From Candidatus Hikarchaeia archaeon HikBin5 (GTDB lineage: Archaea > Halobacteriota > Halobacteria > Halobacteriales > Hikarchaeaceae), in contig WTZU01000008.1 of the NCBI GenBank assembly GCA_009889625.1, positions 1 to 48,286 on the forward strand: 48,286 nucleotides of DNA, given 5' to 3'. A program made the translations under genes and the position numbers. Positions within the stretch are counted from its first letter, which is position 1. Each line of letters begins with the position of its first letter. This document shows, piece by piece, positions 1 to 7,626 of the stretch. The notes beneath the pieces were generated by a model, which was not told where the DNA came from, did not search any database, and saw only the letters and a program-made list of their open reading frames with translations.

Positions 1-75
1 CCAAGCCAGGCCAAAGGCGTCGGACTTAAGATCCGATCTCGTAGGAGTCCGCGGGTTCAAATCCTGCTCCTCCCA
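1..75 (+). tRNA. tRNA-Leu(UAA), 5' end cut by the window edge
   Basis: Anticodon stem 20-24/32-36 closes a seven-base loop with anticodon TAA at 27-29. A long class II variable arm follows (CTC 38-40 pairs with GAG 45-47). The T stem is 51-55/63-67 with loop TTCAAAT. The 3' acceptor strand is 68-74 and the discriminator A is at 75. About the first 10 nt (acceptor 5' strand and first D-stem base) lie before the window. CCA is not encoded. The long variable arm plus TAA gives leucine, reading UUA. No intron is seen in the visible part. Confidence 0.95.
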
Positions 76-99
76 CTTAATGGAAAAGGTAGAAACTAG

Positions 100-1560
100 T
101 CACAAAAATTGATCGAATAAGCCAGGGAATTTTTTAGAAACTTTCTGTCGTAGTTCAGGGCTAACCCGGACTACTTCGGGATATTCATCTCTGGCTTCAT
201 AAAGTTTTGTTGCGTCAATAACAACACGGGCATTATAATATCCTTTTTCAGGAGATCCCCTCCCTCCAGGGTAAATATAATCATATGGAATGGGATCATA
301 ACTTGCGCCCAGGGTATAATCTTCAATATGGATATCACGAGGGGGGTGGACGCGAGTGCCAAGTGCCCAGATAACGTCTGATTGGTCAAATACATCGACA
401 TCTTCGTCGACAACTATTATGTATTTTCCCAAGAATACATTTTGAGGCATTTGACTGACTAATTGACCTACTTGTTTTGCATGGCCTGCGTACTCTTGTT
501 TTATTGAAACCACTACCCATAGTCGAGTTGCTCCAGCAGGATCGCACCACACATCTTTGATTCCAGGGACGCCCAATTCCTCAAGAGCATTTGCTATATT
601 TGCAGCCCGGATGGGGCATCTAAAATAAGTTTCTTCTGCAGGTGGTTTTGCAGAGGGCGACCCTGTCAAAATCGGATTATTTCGATAGTAAATTCGTTCT
701 ACGTCGACTACCATTTCTTCTTTTTCACCGCCAGCGTAATAACCAAGGAACTCCCCATAGGGCCCCTCTAATCTAGTTTTGTTGGGAGGGATATAACCCT
801 CAAGTACTATTTCAGCATTTGCAGGGAGTGGAAGTCCAGTTAATGAACTTTGTATAACTTCAACTGGTTTTTCGCGCCACCAACCTACAAAATCATACTC
901 ACAAACTCCATGGGGTATTTCAACAGAAGATGCCCAATATAATTCGGGGTTGATACCACATACTATTGCGATGGGACAGGGTTCGCCGCGATCGTGATAT
1001 TTTTCCATGTGTTCCCTACCGTGTTTTCCACGAGAGGCCAACATTCCTACTTCGTTAGTGGTGTGGATCATGGAACGGTAGGTACCCACATTGACCCATC
1101 CATTGTCAGGATCTTGTGTAATTACGAGATCTGCAGTTCCAATATAGTTCCCACCATCTTTTTCGTGCCACAAGGGAGACGGGAAGGTGGTTACGTCGAC
1201 ATCTTTTCCTTCTTGAATATTTTCCAAAATAGGACCATTTTTGACTATTTTTGGAGGAATTCCACTTCGATTTTTGAGTTTGTGTTGAATCCCTTTTGTA
1301 GTCTCTTTCAAAGTGTATTTTGGATCAAATCCAAATGTCAATGCTATTCGAGAGGGCGAACTAAGTATACAAGAAAGTACGCGGAACCCAGAGGGGTACC
1401 CAGGTATATCATCAAAAAGTACGGCTTCGGATCCAGGGTTGCTCTGATATACATCACTAATAGCACCGATATCCTCTTCGATGTTTGCACCGGAAATCTT
1501 TTTTAAATCATTTAAGTCATCTACTGCTTCAATCCAATCTCGCAGATCTGAGAATGCCAT
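100..1560 (-). CDS. UbiD-family (prenylated-FMN) decarboxylase
   Basis: A 486-residue UbiD/Fdc-type protein, the usual length for the family, which reversibly (de)carboxylates aromatic or alpha,beta-unsaturated acids using prenylated FMN. The expected E-R-E catalytic set is visible: an Arg in GTYR near residue 162, and Glu 265 and Glu 270 in EGPYGE. The N-terminal half holds the GTADLVITQDPDNGWVN cofactor-binding stretch. I start at the ATG at 1560 (MAFSDLRDW) because the longer reading frame up to 1686 would overlap the divergent gene and is low complexity. The substrate cannot be told from sequence: UbiD proper, a menaquinone-type enzyme, or an aromatic acid decarboxylase are all possible. 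No UbiX-type prenyltransferase is in the window. It is divergent from the OCD-family gene. Confidence 0.9.
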   Translation of the reverse strand: MAFSDLRDWIEAVDDLNDLKKISGANIEEDIGAISDVYQSNPGSEAVLFDDIPGYPSGFRVLSCILSSPSRIALTFGFDPKYTLKETTKGIQHKLKNRSGIPPKIVKNGPILENIQEGKDVDVTTFPSPLWHEKDGGNYIGTADLVITQDPDNGWVNVGTYRSMIHTTNEVGMLASRGKHGREHMEKYHDRGEPCPIAIVCGINPELYWASSVEIPHGVCEYDFVGWWREKPVEVIQSSLTGLPLPANAEIVLEGYIPPNKTRLEGPYGEFLGYYAGGEKEEMVVDVERIYYRNNPILTGSPSAKPPAEETYFRCPIRAANIANALEELGVPGIKDVWCDPAGATRLWVVVSIKQEYAGHAKQVGQLVSQMPQNVFLGKYIIVVDEDVDVFDQSDVIWALGTRVHPPRDIHIEDYTLGASYDPIPYDYIYPGGRGSPEKGYYNARVVIDATKLYEARDEYPEVVRVSPELRQKVSKKFPGLFDQFL

Positions 1561-1568
1561 GGTGATTT

Positions 1569-1656
1569 GGAGGTGATGTGAGAAAATATGGATTTTGATT
1601 TTCATTGTGGAGAAGTCAAAAGGTCTTTTTCTGTGCATTTGATAAATAGTTTGTAA
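1569..1656 (+). promoter_or_regulatory. Perfect Shine-Dalgarno and 22-codon upstream ORF before the OCD-family gene
   Basis: GGAGGTGAT at 1569-1577 is a full complement of the usual archaeal 16S 3' tail. Ten nt later an ATG at 1588 opens a 22-codon frame (begins MDFDFHCGEV) that stops with TAA at 1654-1656, one base before the ATG of the next gene at 1658. That gene has no Shine-Dalgarno of its own, so termination-reinitiation coupling is possible. A transcript carrying it would have to start within or at the edge of the divergent UbiD-family gene, which weakens the case. It may be chance. Confidence 0.35.
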
Positions 1657-1657
1657 A

Positions 1658-2743
1658 ATGGCACTTCTTATAGACAATGAGACCACTGAAAAAGTGTTGA
1701 ATATTCCGGATGCCGTAGAGGCAATGGAAAATGCATTTGTCCAACTGAGTAAAGGGAATGCAGCATTTCAGCCTAGAACAGATGTTCTTTCTCCGGTGGA
1801 GGGAAAAGGGGAATTGGATTATTATTGGTGGCACTCCCTTATTGGAGCGACTTTGGACCCTCCAAGACTCGCTTTTCGTTTTGTATCAGATGTGTATAGC
1901 TGGAGGAGAGATACTGAAGGAAAATTGAGAGAAGTGCAATACAATGTAGAAGAGGGAAAATCAATGGGTTTTGTGTTACTTTTTGATTCGGCCAATGGGG
2001 AGATAATAGGATTGCTGAACGACGAATCACTTCAGCACGCAAGGGTTGGTGCCACGGCAGGTGTGGCTTGTAAATATCTCTCTAGGGAAGATTCAAACAC
2101 TGTTGGAATAATTGGATCGGGTGGCATGGCGAAAGTGTATCTAGAATCATTTTTTTCGGTTAGGGAATTGGATCAAGTAAAGGTATATTCACCCACGATT
2201 AGTCACAGGGAGGCATTTGCGGAAGAAATGAGTACGTCATTGGGAATAGATGTTAAAGCGGTTTCTTCAGCCGAGAAGGCCGTGAGTGGTGCAGACATAG
2301 TAGCAACATGTACAAATGCTAGTTCTCCTGTGTTTACTGAAGAATATGTTTCAGAGGGCATGTTTGTGGTGGATACCAAAAGTAGTGAGATCTCCCCTAA
2401 AGCAGAAACCATGTTCGATCAAATTGTAGGGACGACAAGAGAAGCATATCTTGCATCTGAGGATTATGTAGTGGGGCAAAAGAACCTACTTGATAAGCAT
2501 AAACAACTCCATGGAAAGAGAGGATTCGAGATGAAAGAGTATGCTACTTTGAGCGATATAATTCAAGACCCATCAAAAGGGAGAGGAGGAGATGAGGAAT
2601 CTATTTACTGTAATAATCGGTCGACAGGAATTCAATTTGCGGCCATTTGTGATCTAGTCCATAGACGTAGTGTAGAAGAAGGGCTGGGGAAGGAGATTCC
2701 TAGTGAGTGGTTCCAGCAAGATTTACATCGGTCGTATTCGTGA
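1658..2743 (+). CDS. Ornithine cyclodeaminase/mu-crystallin family NAD(P)-dependent protein
   Basis: A 361-residue protein with the OCD/mu-crystallin layout: a dimerisation half, a conserved QHARVGATAG turn near residues 126-135, and a Rossmann domain starting with GIIGSGGMA (about 150-158). It continues to the conserved SGADIVATCTNASSPVF stretch. Family members include ornithine cyclodeaminase, alanine dehydrogenase and ketimine reductases. The segment around residues 70-80 reads LAFRFVSDVYSW, where many amino-acid-specific members have a Lys, so true ornithine cyclodeaminase activity is doubtful. It is divergent from the UbiD-family gene with about 97 bp between starts, suggesting shared control. 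The substrate is unknown. Confidence 0.85.
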   Translation: MALLIDNETTEKVLNIPDAVEAMENAFVQLSKGNAAFQPRTDVLSPVEGKGELDYYWWHSLIGATLDPPRLAFRFVSDVYSWRRDTEGKLREVQYNVEEGKSMGFVLLFDSANGEIIGLLNDESLQHARVGATAGVACKYLSREDSNTVGIIGSGGMAKVYLESFFSVRELDQVKVYSPTISHREAFAEEMSTSLGIDVKAVSSAEKAVSGADIVATCTNASSPVFTEEYVSEGMFVVDTKSSEISPKAETMFDQIVGTTREAYLASEDYVVGQKNLLDKHKQLHGKRGFEMKEYATLSDIIQDPSKGRGGDEESIYCNNRSTGIQFAAICDLVHRRSVEEGLGKEIPSEWFQQDLHRSYS

Positions 2744-2783
2744 GGCGGTTTTATGGGAAGAATGTTGGGCCTATTTGACGAGT

Positions 2784-3206
2784 TCAAGGGCGTTCGACCA
2801 ATTCAATTATATTCCCATCTGGATCGTGTAAATTCGCAATTTTTGCCCCACTTGCAACAGGAAGAGGAGGACTTATGAATTCGATATCTGTGGATAATTT
2901 AGAATACCAATCATCTATGTTTTCTATTTGAAAACATAAATGGGCTAGTCCCACATCGTGTATAGCAGAAGAAGAATTTACATTAGTATTAGGAGGACTA
3001 GAATACTCTTTCAATTCCAATGAGATTCCATCGTTTTCTAGGAATGCTATTTGTGCATTGACGCCATCTAGACCAAGAAGACCATCTTGCGAATCGCTAG
3101 CCTTGAATCGTTTTCGTTCGGAAAAGCCAAAATGAGTACAGTAAAAATTGAGAGATGTTTCTAAGTCAGATACGTTTAATCCAATATGATCAAGAATTGC
3201 GGTCAT
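2784..3206 (-). CDS. VOC (glyoxalase/dioxygenase superfamily) protein
   Basis: A 140-residue protein with two beta-alpha-beta-beta-beta VOC modules. It starts with ILDHIGLNVSDLETSLNFY, whose His is the usual first metal ligand, and ends with HDPDGNIIELVE, whose Glu is the usual last one. ISLELKEY and AHLCF supply the expected middle ligands. The ligand pattern fits glyoxalase I or methylmalonyl-CoA epimerase-type enzymes. No cobalamin mutase or other partner is nearby, so the substrate is left open. It shares strand with the thymidylate kinase upstream (36 bp gap), so the two could be cotranscribed. Confidence 0.85.
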   Translation of the reverse strand: MTAILDHIGLNVSDLETSLNFYCTHFGFSERKRFKASDSQDGLLGLDGVNAQIAFLENDGISLELKEYSSPPNTNVNSSSAIHDVGLAHLCFQIENIDDWYSKLSTDIEFISPPLPVASGAKIANLHDPDGNIIELVERP

Positions 3207-3242
3207 AAAGTAAGAGAGAAGATGTTAGATTTTAAACTTATC

Positions 3243-3821
3243 TTATAGTAAATTGGAGATGGTTTTGATTGCTATTTTTGCGATCTTATCAGGAGGAAGA
3301 GAGGCATCGATTCGGACAAATCTGCCAGGATCGTTAGAGATAATTTTTTCGTAGTTTTCATGGACTCGTTCTAGGAAAGAAAGTTGTTCAAATTTATTAG
3401 TAGATCCACTTCTCATAGCGCCAAGCGAAGGAGAGAGGTCGAAATAAAGAGTAAGTTCGGGGAGTACAGTCCATGGTTGGTGTATTTTCTGTATATAAGA
3501 GAGAGGGTCTTCAACGATGCCATCCAAAGAAGTAGATTGATAAGCATATCTGGAATCGATATATCGATCAGATATAACTAGTTTTTTATTGGATAAAGCT
3601 GGCAATATAGTGGTCTGTAGATGATACGCATGGTCTGCCATATAGAGGAATAATTCAGACAAGGGGTCGGCGTCGTCGGTGTTAATAGATTTCCGAACGG
3701 CTTCGCCATACCAAGAATCAGTTGGTTCTAGTGTATATACTGCATCGGGATAGGCTTCTTGAAGGGCGGAAATTATAGTGGTTTTACCGCTCCCATCTAT
3801 TCCCTCAAGTGTGACTAACAT
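3243..3821 (-). CDS. tmk: Thymidylate kinase (dTMP kinase)
   Basis: A 192-residue P-loop kinase converting dTMP to dTDP for DNA synthesis. The P-loop GIDGSGKT is at residues 7-14 (LEGIDGSGKTT is typical of Tmk). The DR(Y/H) motif appears in VISDRYIDSRYAYQ, and a helical lid follows. The length is slightly below the usual 200-215, mainly from a compact C-terminus. The ATG at 3821 is the only sensible start, directly before the P-loop strand. It stands alone, with the VOC gene downstream on the same strand and an SDR gene diverging on the other side. Confidence 0.95.
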   Translation of the reverse strand: MLVTLEGIDGSGKTTIISALQEAYPDAVYTLEPTDSWYGEAVRKSINTDDADPLSELFLYMADHAYHLQTTILPALSNKKLVISDRYIDSRYAYQSTSLDGIVEDPLSYIQKIHQPWTVLPELTLYFDLSPSLGAMRSGSTNKFEQLSFLERVHENYEKIISNDPGRFVRIDASLPPDKIAKIAIKTISNLL

Positions 3822-3900
3822 GAGATTGATTGATTCTGAAAAAAGTTAAATTTTGGGAATGTGAGGAACGAGTTGGAAAGATATTAATTGTATCGGAATA

Positions 3901-3922
3901 GGAGGTATAAGTGAATAAATAA
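3901..3922 (+). promoter_or_regulatory. Shine-Dalgarno with a 3-codon GTG mini-ORF overlapping the SDR start
   Basis: GGAGG at 3901-3905 is too far (16 nt) from the SDR start at 3922 for normal use. It is well placed for GTG at 3911, which opens GTG-AAT-AAA-TAA. The TAA (3920-3922) overlaps the ATG of the SDR gene (TAATG), so ribosomes could terminate and restart. A similar arrangement is seen before thiL. Confidence 0.3.
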
Positions 3923-4848
3923 TGAAAATTGTAGTTTTTGGGGGAACTGGGTTCATTGGTAGAGTATTATGTCAAGAATTATCAAGTGATAATCGAGAAA
4001 TTATTTCTGTGGGAAAGAGAAAAAATGGCCACGAGTTTACAGAGGGATGGGGATTCACAAGGATTCCGTCTACTCGGGGCATATTACATCGTCAAGGAGA
4101 CATTGAAGATTATGAATTTGTTGAAGAATGTTTGACAGGGGCAGACATGGTGTACAATCTTGTGGCATTGTCTCCGCTTTATCAGCCGAGGGGAGGGAAT
4201 AAAAAACACGATGGAGTACACAGGAAAGGAACAGAAAACATAGTCAGTGCAGCTAAAAAATGCGGGGTGAAGAAATTAATCCAAATGAGTGCTGTAGGAG
4301 CTAGTTCGAATGCAGAAACTGCATATCTACGTGCGAAGGGTGATGCGGAAAAAATAGTTAAAAAATCTGGTATTGATTGGTGTATTTTTCGTCCGTCGGT
4401 TGTATTTGGAGAAGGTGGAGAGTTCATATCATTCATAAAGAAGATAGCGCCCCCATACATCACTCCTCTCCCAGGGGGTGGGAAAATGAGATTTGATCCT
4501 ATTTGGGTAAATGACCTAGTCAAGATTATAGTTGGAATTACAGAAGGGGATTTCGAGAGTGGACAAATTTTGGAAATTGGAGGTCCGGAGATCATGAGTA
4601 TGGCAGAGATAACCAAGGCGATTCATGCCTCCAAGGGTAGGTCGTGTTTGATAGTTCCAATACCGATGGTGATGCAAAAGTATCTAATGGCAATTGCAGA
4701 AGTGATTCCCAGTATTTTGCTTCCATTTGGTAACGACCAATACAAATCTCTAAAACTCGATCCGGTAGCAAAGGGAAATGACATGGAAAAAATAGGGATG
4801 TCGAGGGGAGAATTGGTGAAAATGCAAGAATATTTGAGAAAATTGTAA
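3922..4848 (+). CDS. NDUFA9-like atypical short-chain dehydrogenase (NAD(P)-binding epimerase family)
   Basis: A 308-residue extended/atypical SDR. The Rossmann fingerprint GGTGFIG is at residues 7-13, and a YxxxK pair (Tyr135, Lys139, in AYLRAKGDAEKIV) occupies the catalytic position. The FRPSVVFGEGGEFI stretch resembles complex I NDUFA9-like and NmrA-type proteins widespread in haloarchaea. Such proteins bind NAD(P)H and are annotated as NADH dehydrogenase-associated or sugar-nucleotide epimerase-like, but their reaction is mostly untested. No respiratory genes are adjacent, so I do not assign a complex I role. Confidence 0.85.
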   Translation: MKIVVFGGTGFIGRVLCQELSSDNREIISVGKRKNGHEFTEGWGFTRIPSTRGILHRQGDIEDYEFVEECLTGADMVYNLVALSPLYQPRGGNKKHDGVHRKGTENIVSAAKKCGVKKLIQMSAVGASSNAETAYLRAKGDAEKIVKKSGIDWCIFRPSVVFGEGGEFISFIKKIAPPYITPLPGGGKMRFDPIWVNDLVKIIVGITEGDFESGQILEIGGPEIMSMAEITKAIHASKGRSCLIVPIPMVMQKYLMAIAEVIPSILLPFGNDQYKSLKLDPVAKGNDMEKIGMSRGELVKMQEYLRKL

Positions 4849-4876
4849 GCTTGAAGAAAAATAAAAAATGATATAC

Positions 4877-4977
4877 ATGGGCGTCAGACATCTGGCGCTC
4901 GAGATGAAATTTGGAAGATACTTCGTGGAATGAAGATCATATCGCTGCAACTCGTTTTTGGGGAAAGAACGGCATAA
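4877..4977 (+). other. GC-rich intergenic island: possible small structured RNA or two overlapping micro-ORFs
   Basis: Within the 207-bp gap before cetZ, this stretch is richer in G+C than its surroundings. It holds a hairpin at 4881-4898 (GCGTCAG / CTGGCGC, one G-T pair, ACAT loop) and a smaller GAAG-ATA-CTTC hairpin. Read as protein, ATG 4877 gives 18 codons ending TGA at 4931-4933, overlapped by ATG 4930, which gives 15 codons ending at 4977. Neither peptide is recognised. It is followed by the cetZ promoter. I see no T-run or box C/D pair that would decide it. Confidence 0.3.
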
Positions 4978-5012
4978 AATGGGGTTATGAAGGCCTTTCA
5001 AAAGGTTTATTC

Positions 5013-5024
5013 AGATATATAAAG
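5013..5024 (+). promoter_or_regulatory. TATA box of cetZ
   Basis: AGATATATAAAG is an archaeal TATA-type element centred near 5019. Transcription would begin near 5045, leaving a leader of about 10 nt before ATG 5056 and no room for a Shine-Dalgarno, so the start is nearly leaderless. This supports using 5056 rather than the upstream TTG at 5029. Confidence 0.6.
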
Positions 5025-5055
5025 TGATTTGTTGTCACGGATACTAAGACTAGAT

Positions 5056-6243
5056 ATGAAACTCGCTCTAATTGGATTTGGACAGGCCGGAGGAAAGATA
5101 GTTGACAAATTTCTTTTGTACGATAAACAGACTAAAAGTAACATCGTAAGAGAGGCTATCGCGATAAATACTGCCAAAGCTGATTTAATGGGGTTATCCA
5201 ACGTTGCAGGTGATAAAAGAATACTAATAGGACAGGACCGAGTGAAAGGTCATGGTGTGGGTGCGGATAATTCATTGGGCGCCGAAATTGCAGAAGAAGG
5301 CCTAGATGTTATGCAAAATATTGTCGATCAAATACCAACTCATGAAGTGGATGCTTTTCTCATTGTTGCAGGGTTAGGGGGAGGAACAGGTTCGGGGGGA
5401 GGACCAATACTAGCTAGGCATTTGAAAAAATTATATACACAAGAGCCAATTTATGGTCTTGGAATAATACCTTCTCTTGATGAGGGAGGAATATATACGC
5501 TGAATGCCGCAAAATCATTTCAGGCATTTGTGAGAGAAACGGATAATTTGCTGGCATTTGACAATGATGCATGGAGAGTGGGTGGTGAATCGGTAGAGGG
5601 GAGTTACGACACAATAAATGAAGAGATAGTGAGGAGATTTGGAGTATTATTTGGAGCGGGGGAAATTCAGGAAGACAATGATATTGCCGAATCTGTTGTT
5701 GATTCTTCAGAGATCATCAATACTTTAGCAGGAGGTGGAGTGACCACAGTTGGTTATGCTGCAGAAACGGTTCCCGTTCAAACCAAACGTAGTGGGATAC
5801 TATCACGATTTCCAGGAGGAAGGAAGAAAGAAGAATATCAAGATAGTTCAGATACAACAAATCGGATTACCAGCCTAATTAGGAAGGCGACATTGGGAAG
5901 ACTGACCCTTCCATGTGAAATAAAGGGTGCAGAGAGGGCACTTGTTGTTGTGTCAGGGCCACCAAATTATCTTAACAGGAAAGGAATAGAAAAAGGTAGA
6001 AGGTGGATAGAAGAACAAACGGGAAGTATGGAAGTCAGAGGAGGAGACTATCCTATACATGGAGAGGACAAAGTAGGAGCAGCAGTGATGCTTTCTGGAG
6101 TTGTTAATATCCCTAGAATAAAAGATCTACAACGGATTGCTATTGAAGCCCAGGAGAACATGGCAGAAATTCGATCCCAAAGTGAAGAGAAATTAAGGGA
6201 ATTAATTGAGGAGGGTACCGATGAGCTTGAACCATTATTCTAA
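5056..6243 (+). CDS. cetZ: CetZ: tubulin/FtsZ-superfamily cell-shape GTPase
   Basis: A 395-residue tubulin-superfamily protein. The N-terminal GTP-binding glycine turn is LIGFGQAGGKIVDKF, and the tubulin signature GLGGGTGSGGG spans about residues 107-117. YGLGIIPSLDEGGIYTLNA is the CetZ version of the following segment rather than the FtsZ one. In haloarchaea CetZ forms cytoskeletal polymers that control cell shape and motility rather than the division ring. A variable C-terminal tail (acidic, ending near TDELEPLF) fits the family. The start is set by the TATA spacing. The downstream membrane-protein gene overlaps its end by 23 bp, so it is the first gene of an operon running through cofC and cofG. 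Confidence 0.95.
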   Translation: MKLALIGFGQAGGKIVDKFLLYDKQTKSNIVREAIAINTAKADLMGLSNVAGDKRILIGQDRVKGHGVGADNSLGAEIAEEGLDVMQNIVDQIPTHEVDAFLIVAGLGGGTGSGGGPILARHLKKLYTQEPIYGLGIIPSLDEGGIYTLNAAKSFQAFVRETDNLLAFDNDAWRVGGESVEGSYDTINEEIVRRFGVLFGAGEIQEDNDIAESVVDSSEIINTLAGGGVTTVGYAAETVPVQTKRSGILSRFPGGRKKEEYQDSSDTTNRITSLIRKATLGRLTLPCEIKGAERALVVVSGPPNYLNRKGIEKGRRWIEEQTGSMEVRGGDYPIHGEDKVGAAVMLSGVVNIPRIKDLQRIAIEAQENMAEIRSQSEEKLRELIEEGTDELEPLF

Positions 6244-6997
6244 ACTGGTTGCAATAATAATAGGATTGGTATTGATAGGGGGAATGGCCGGAGCGACGTC
6301 CATGGAACAAACTGGAGTTGATCCAGCAGAAATAGGAAGTGACGTCGTAGTTGAAACAATGGTGACCGAATTATACATAACAGACACAGGTCCCATAGAT
6401 GTTTGGACTCTTAGAGGGGAGTCGCTTCTAGAAAGTGTAACCTGGACAGTGACAGAAATCAATGCTGCAGATCGTCCAGTGGAAGAAACAAGAAAGGTGC
6501 ACACGGGGAAAGTGTTTCAACAAGGGGTCAGTTTGGATGATTCGGTTGTAAAAATAAAGGTAGAAGTATCAGGAACAATTCCAGAAGTGGCAGAATGGAC
6601 TTATGAGCCTAGGCAGAGTGTCTTGGTGATGGAACTATCTCAGATGCGACTAGGAGGGACAAGAGAGGTTATCGGGTCGATAGGAATATCACCATATACT
6701 ACAGAAAGTAAGGCTGCAAGAGAAGCGATAGATATTGCTAGTGTTGAAATAGAACAAGGGGGCGGGAACACAGATGCCATAAAAACACTGGCAAATTCTA
6801 TTTCAGCATACAATGTGGGAAATTTTGATAATGCAAGAGATTTAGCAAAACAAGCTAAAGAGACGGCTGTTGCAAATAAGGAGAGTACCGAGAGGAAAGG
6901 ATTAATATTAAATATAGTTGGTTTGGTGATTGCTGTGGCACTTATTGGTGGGATAATAATGTGGTATCAGTCTACGCGTCACAGAAGTAGACTTTAA
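6221..6997 (+). CDS. Exported, C-terminally anchored protein of unknown function (CetZ operon)
   Basis: A 258-residue protein I cannot name. An N-terminal hydrophobic segment (about residues 9-24) ends in GATS, so it is likely a signal peptide. The middle is a beta-rich extracytoplasmic domain of about 150 residues, then a helical region rich in Ala/Lys (about 160-225). A transmembrane helix (about 230-250) is followed by a short basic tail. The start at 6221 has a strong Shine-Dalgarno (AGGAGGG ending 4-5 nt before ATG) inside the end of cetZ. The stop overlaps the cofC start (TAATG). A similar membrane protein sits between cetZ and cofC in haloarchaea as I recall, so a role linked to CetZ is inferred. 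Confidence 0.85.
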   Translation: MSLNHYSKLVAIIIGLVLIGGMAGATSMEQTGVDPAEIGSDVVVETMVTELYITDTGPIDVWTLRGESLLESVTWTVTEINAADRPVEETRKVHTGKVFQQGVSLDDSVVKIKVEVSGTIPEVAEWTYEPRQSVLVMELSQMRLGGTREVIGSIGISPYTTESKAAREAIDIASVEIEQGGGNTDAIKTLANSISAYNVGNFDNARDLAKQAKETAVANKESTERKGLILNIVGLVIAVALIGGIIMWYQSTRHRSRL

Positions 6998-7626
6998 TGC
7001 AAATTATAATCCCGTTTTCATCGCGGGAGCCAAAAACTAGATTGGATAGTGTTCTAACTTCAGAAGAGCGCAGAGCGTTTGCAGGAGTTATGTTGGAAGA
7101 TGTTGCTAGAGCGGTAGAGCTGGCGGGATCGGCCCCGATAATACTATCTACAGAACCCATAGAAGTCCCGTGGGAAGTCATAGTAGATGAAAGGCCCCTA
7201 TCATTGGCAGTAAATGGTTTATTAGAGAACTCAAAAGGCCCAATTGCCATTGTAATGAGTGATTTGGCGATTGTGACCGCAGAAAATATAAAGCAATTGA
7301 CAGAAGCAAGAGGAGATATTATAATTGCCCCAGGTAACTTGGGAGGGACCAATGCTTTTGTAACATATAGTCCCGAATTTAGGGTGGACTATCATGGGGC
7401 TTCATATCTAGATCACATTAAGATGGCAAAGAAAATTGGGAGAGATGTGGTAGTAGTAGATTCATTTAGATTGGCTACAGATATTGATGTGAAAGAAGAT
7501 TTAATTGAAATACTAATTCATGGGGAGGGAAAATCAAAAGAGTGGTTATCAGAGCGTGGATTTTACTTAGAAATACAGGGCGAAAACCGTGTTGGAATTT
7601 CAAGGAGGGGTAGCAGATGGCAATAG
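6997..7626 (+). CDS. cofC: CofC: 2-phospholactate (or phosphoenolpyruvate) guanylyltransferase
   Basis: A 209-residue nucleotidyltransferase of coenzyme F420 biosynthesis that makes the GDP-activated three-carbon unit later joined to FO by CofD. The N-terminus PFSSREPKTRLDSVLTSEER carries the CofC version of the nucleotidyltransferase loop (KTRL, then SEERRAFA). GDIIIAPGNLGGTNAF and FRVDYHGASYLDH are highly characteristic of archaeal CofC. It overlaps its upstream neighbour by one base and cofG by 10 bp, so cotranslation with cofG, its pathway partner, is likely. No CofD or CofE gene is in the window. Confidence 0.93.
   Translation: MQIIIPFSSREPKTRLDSVLTSEERRAFAGVMLEDVARAVELAGSAPIILSTEPIEVPWEVIVDERPLSLAVNGLLENSKGPIAIVMSDLAIVTAENIKQLTEARGDIIIAPGNLGGTNAFVTYSPEFRVDYHGASYLDHIKMAKKIGRDVVVVDSFRLATDIDVKEDLIEILIHGEGKSKEWLSERGFYLEIQGENRVGISRRGSRWQ

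Noticed and set aside
994-1506. 170-codon open frame on the plus strand
   Set aside because: It lies wholly antisense to the UbiD-family gene, which has clear catalytic motifs; the antisense translation shows no family pattern.
1561-1686. N-terminal extension of the UbiD-family gene to 1686
   Set aside because: It would run through the divergent OCD-family start; the extra residues are not family-like, and ATG 1560 begins at the normal UbiD N-terminus.
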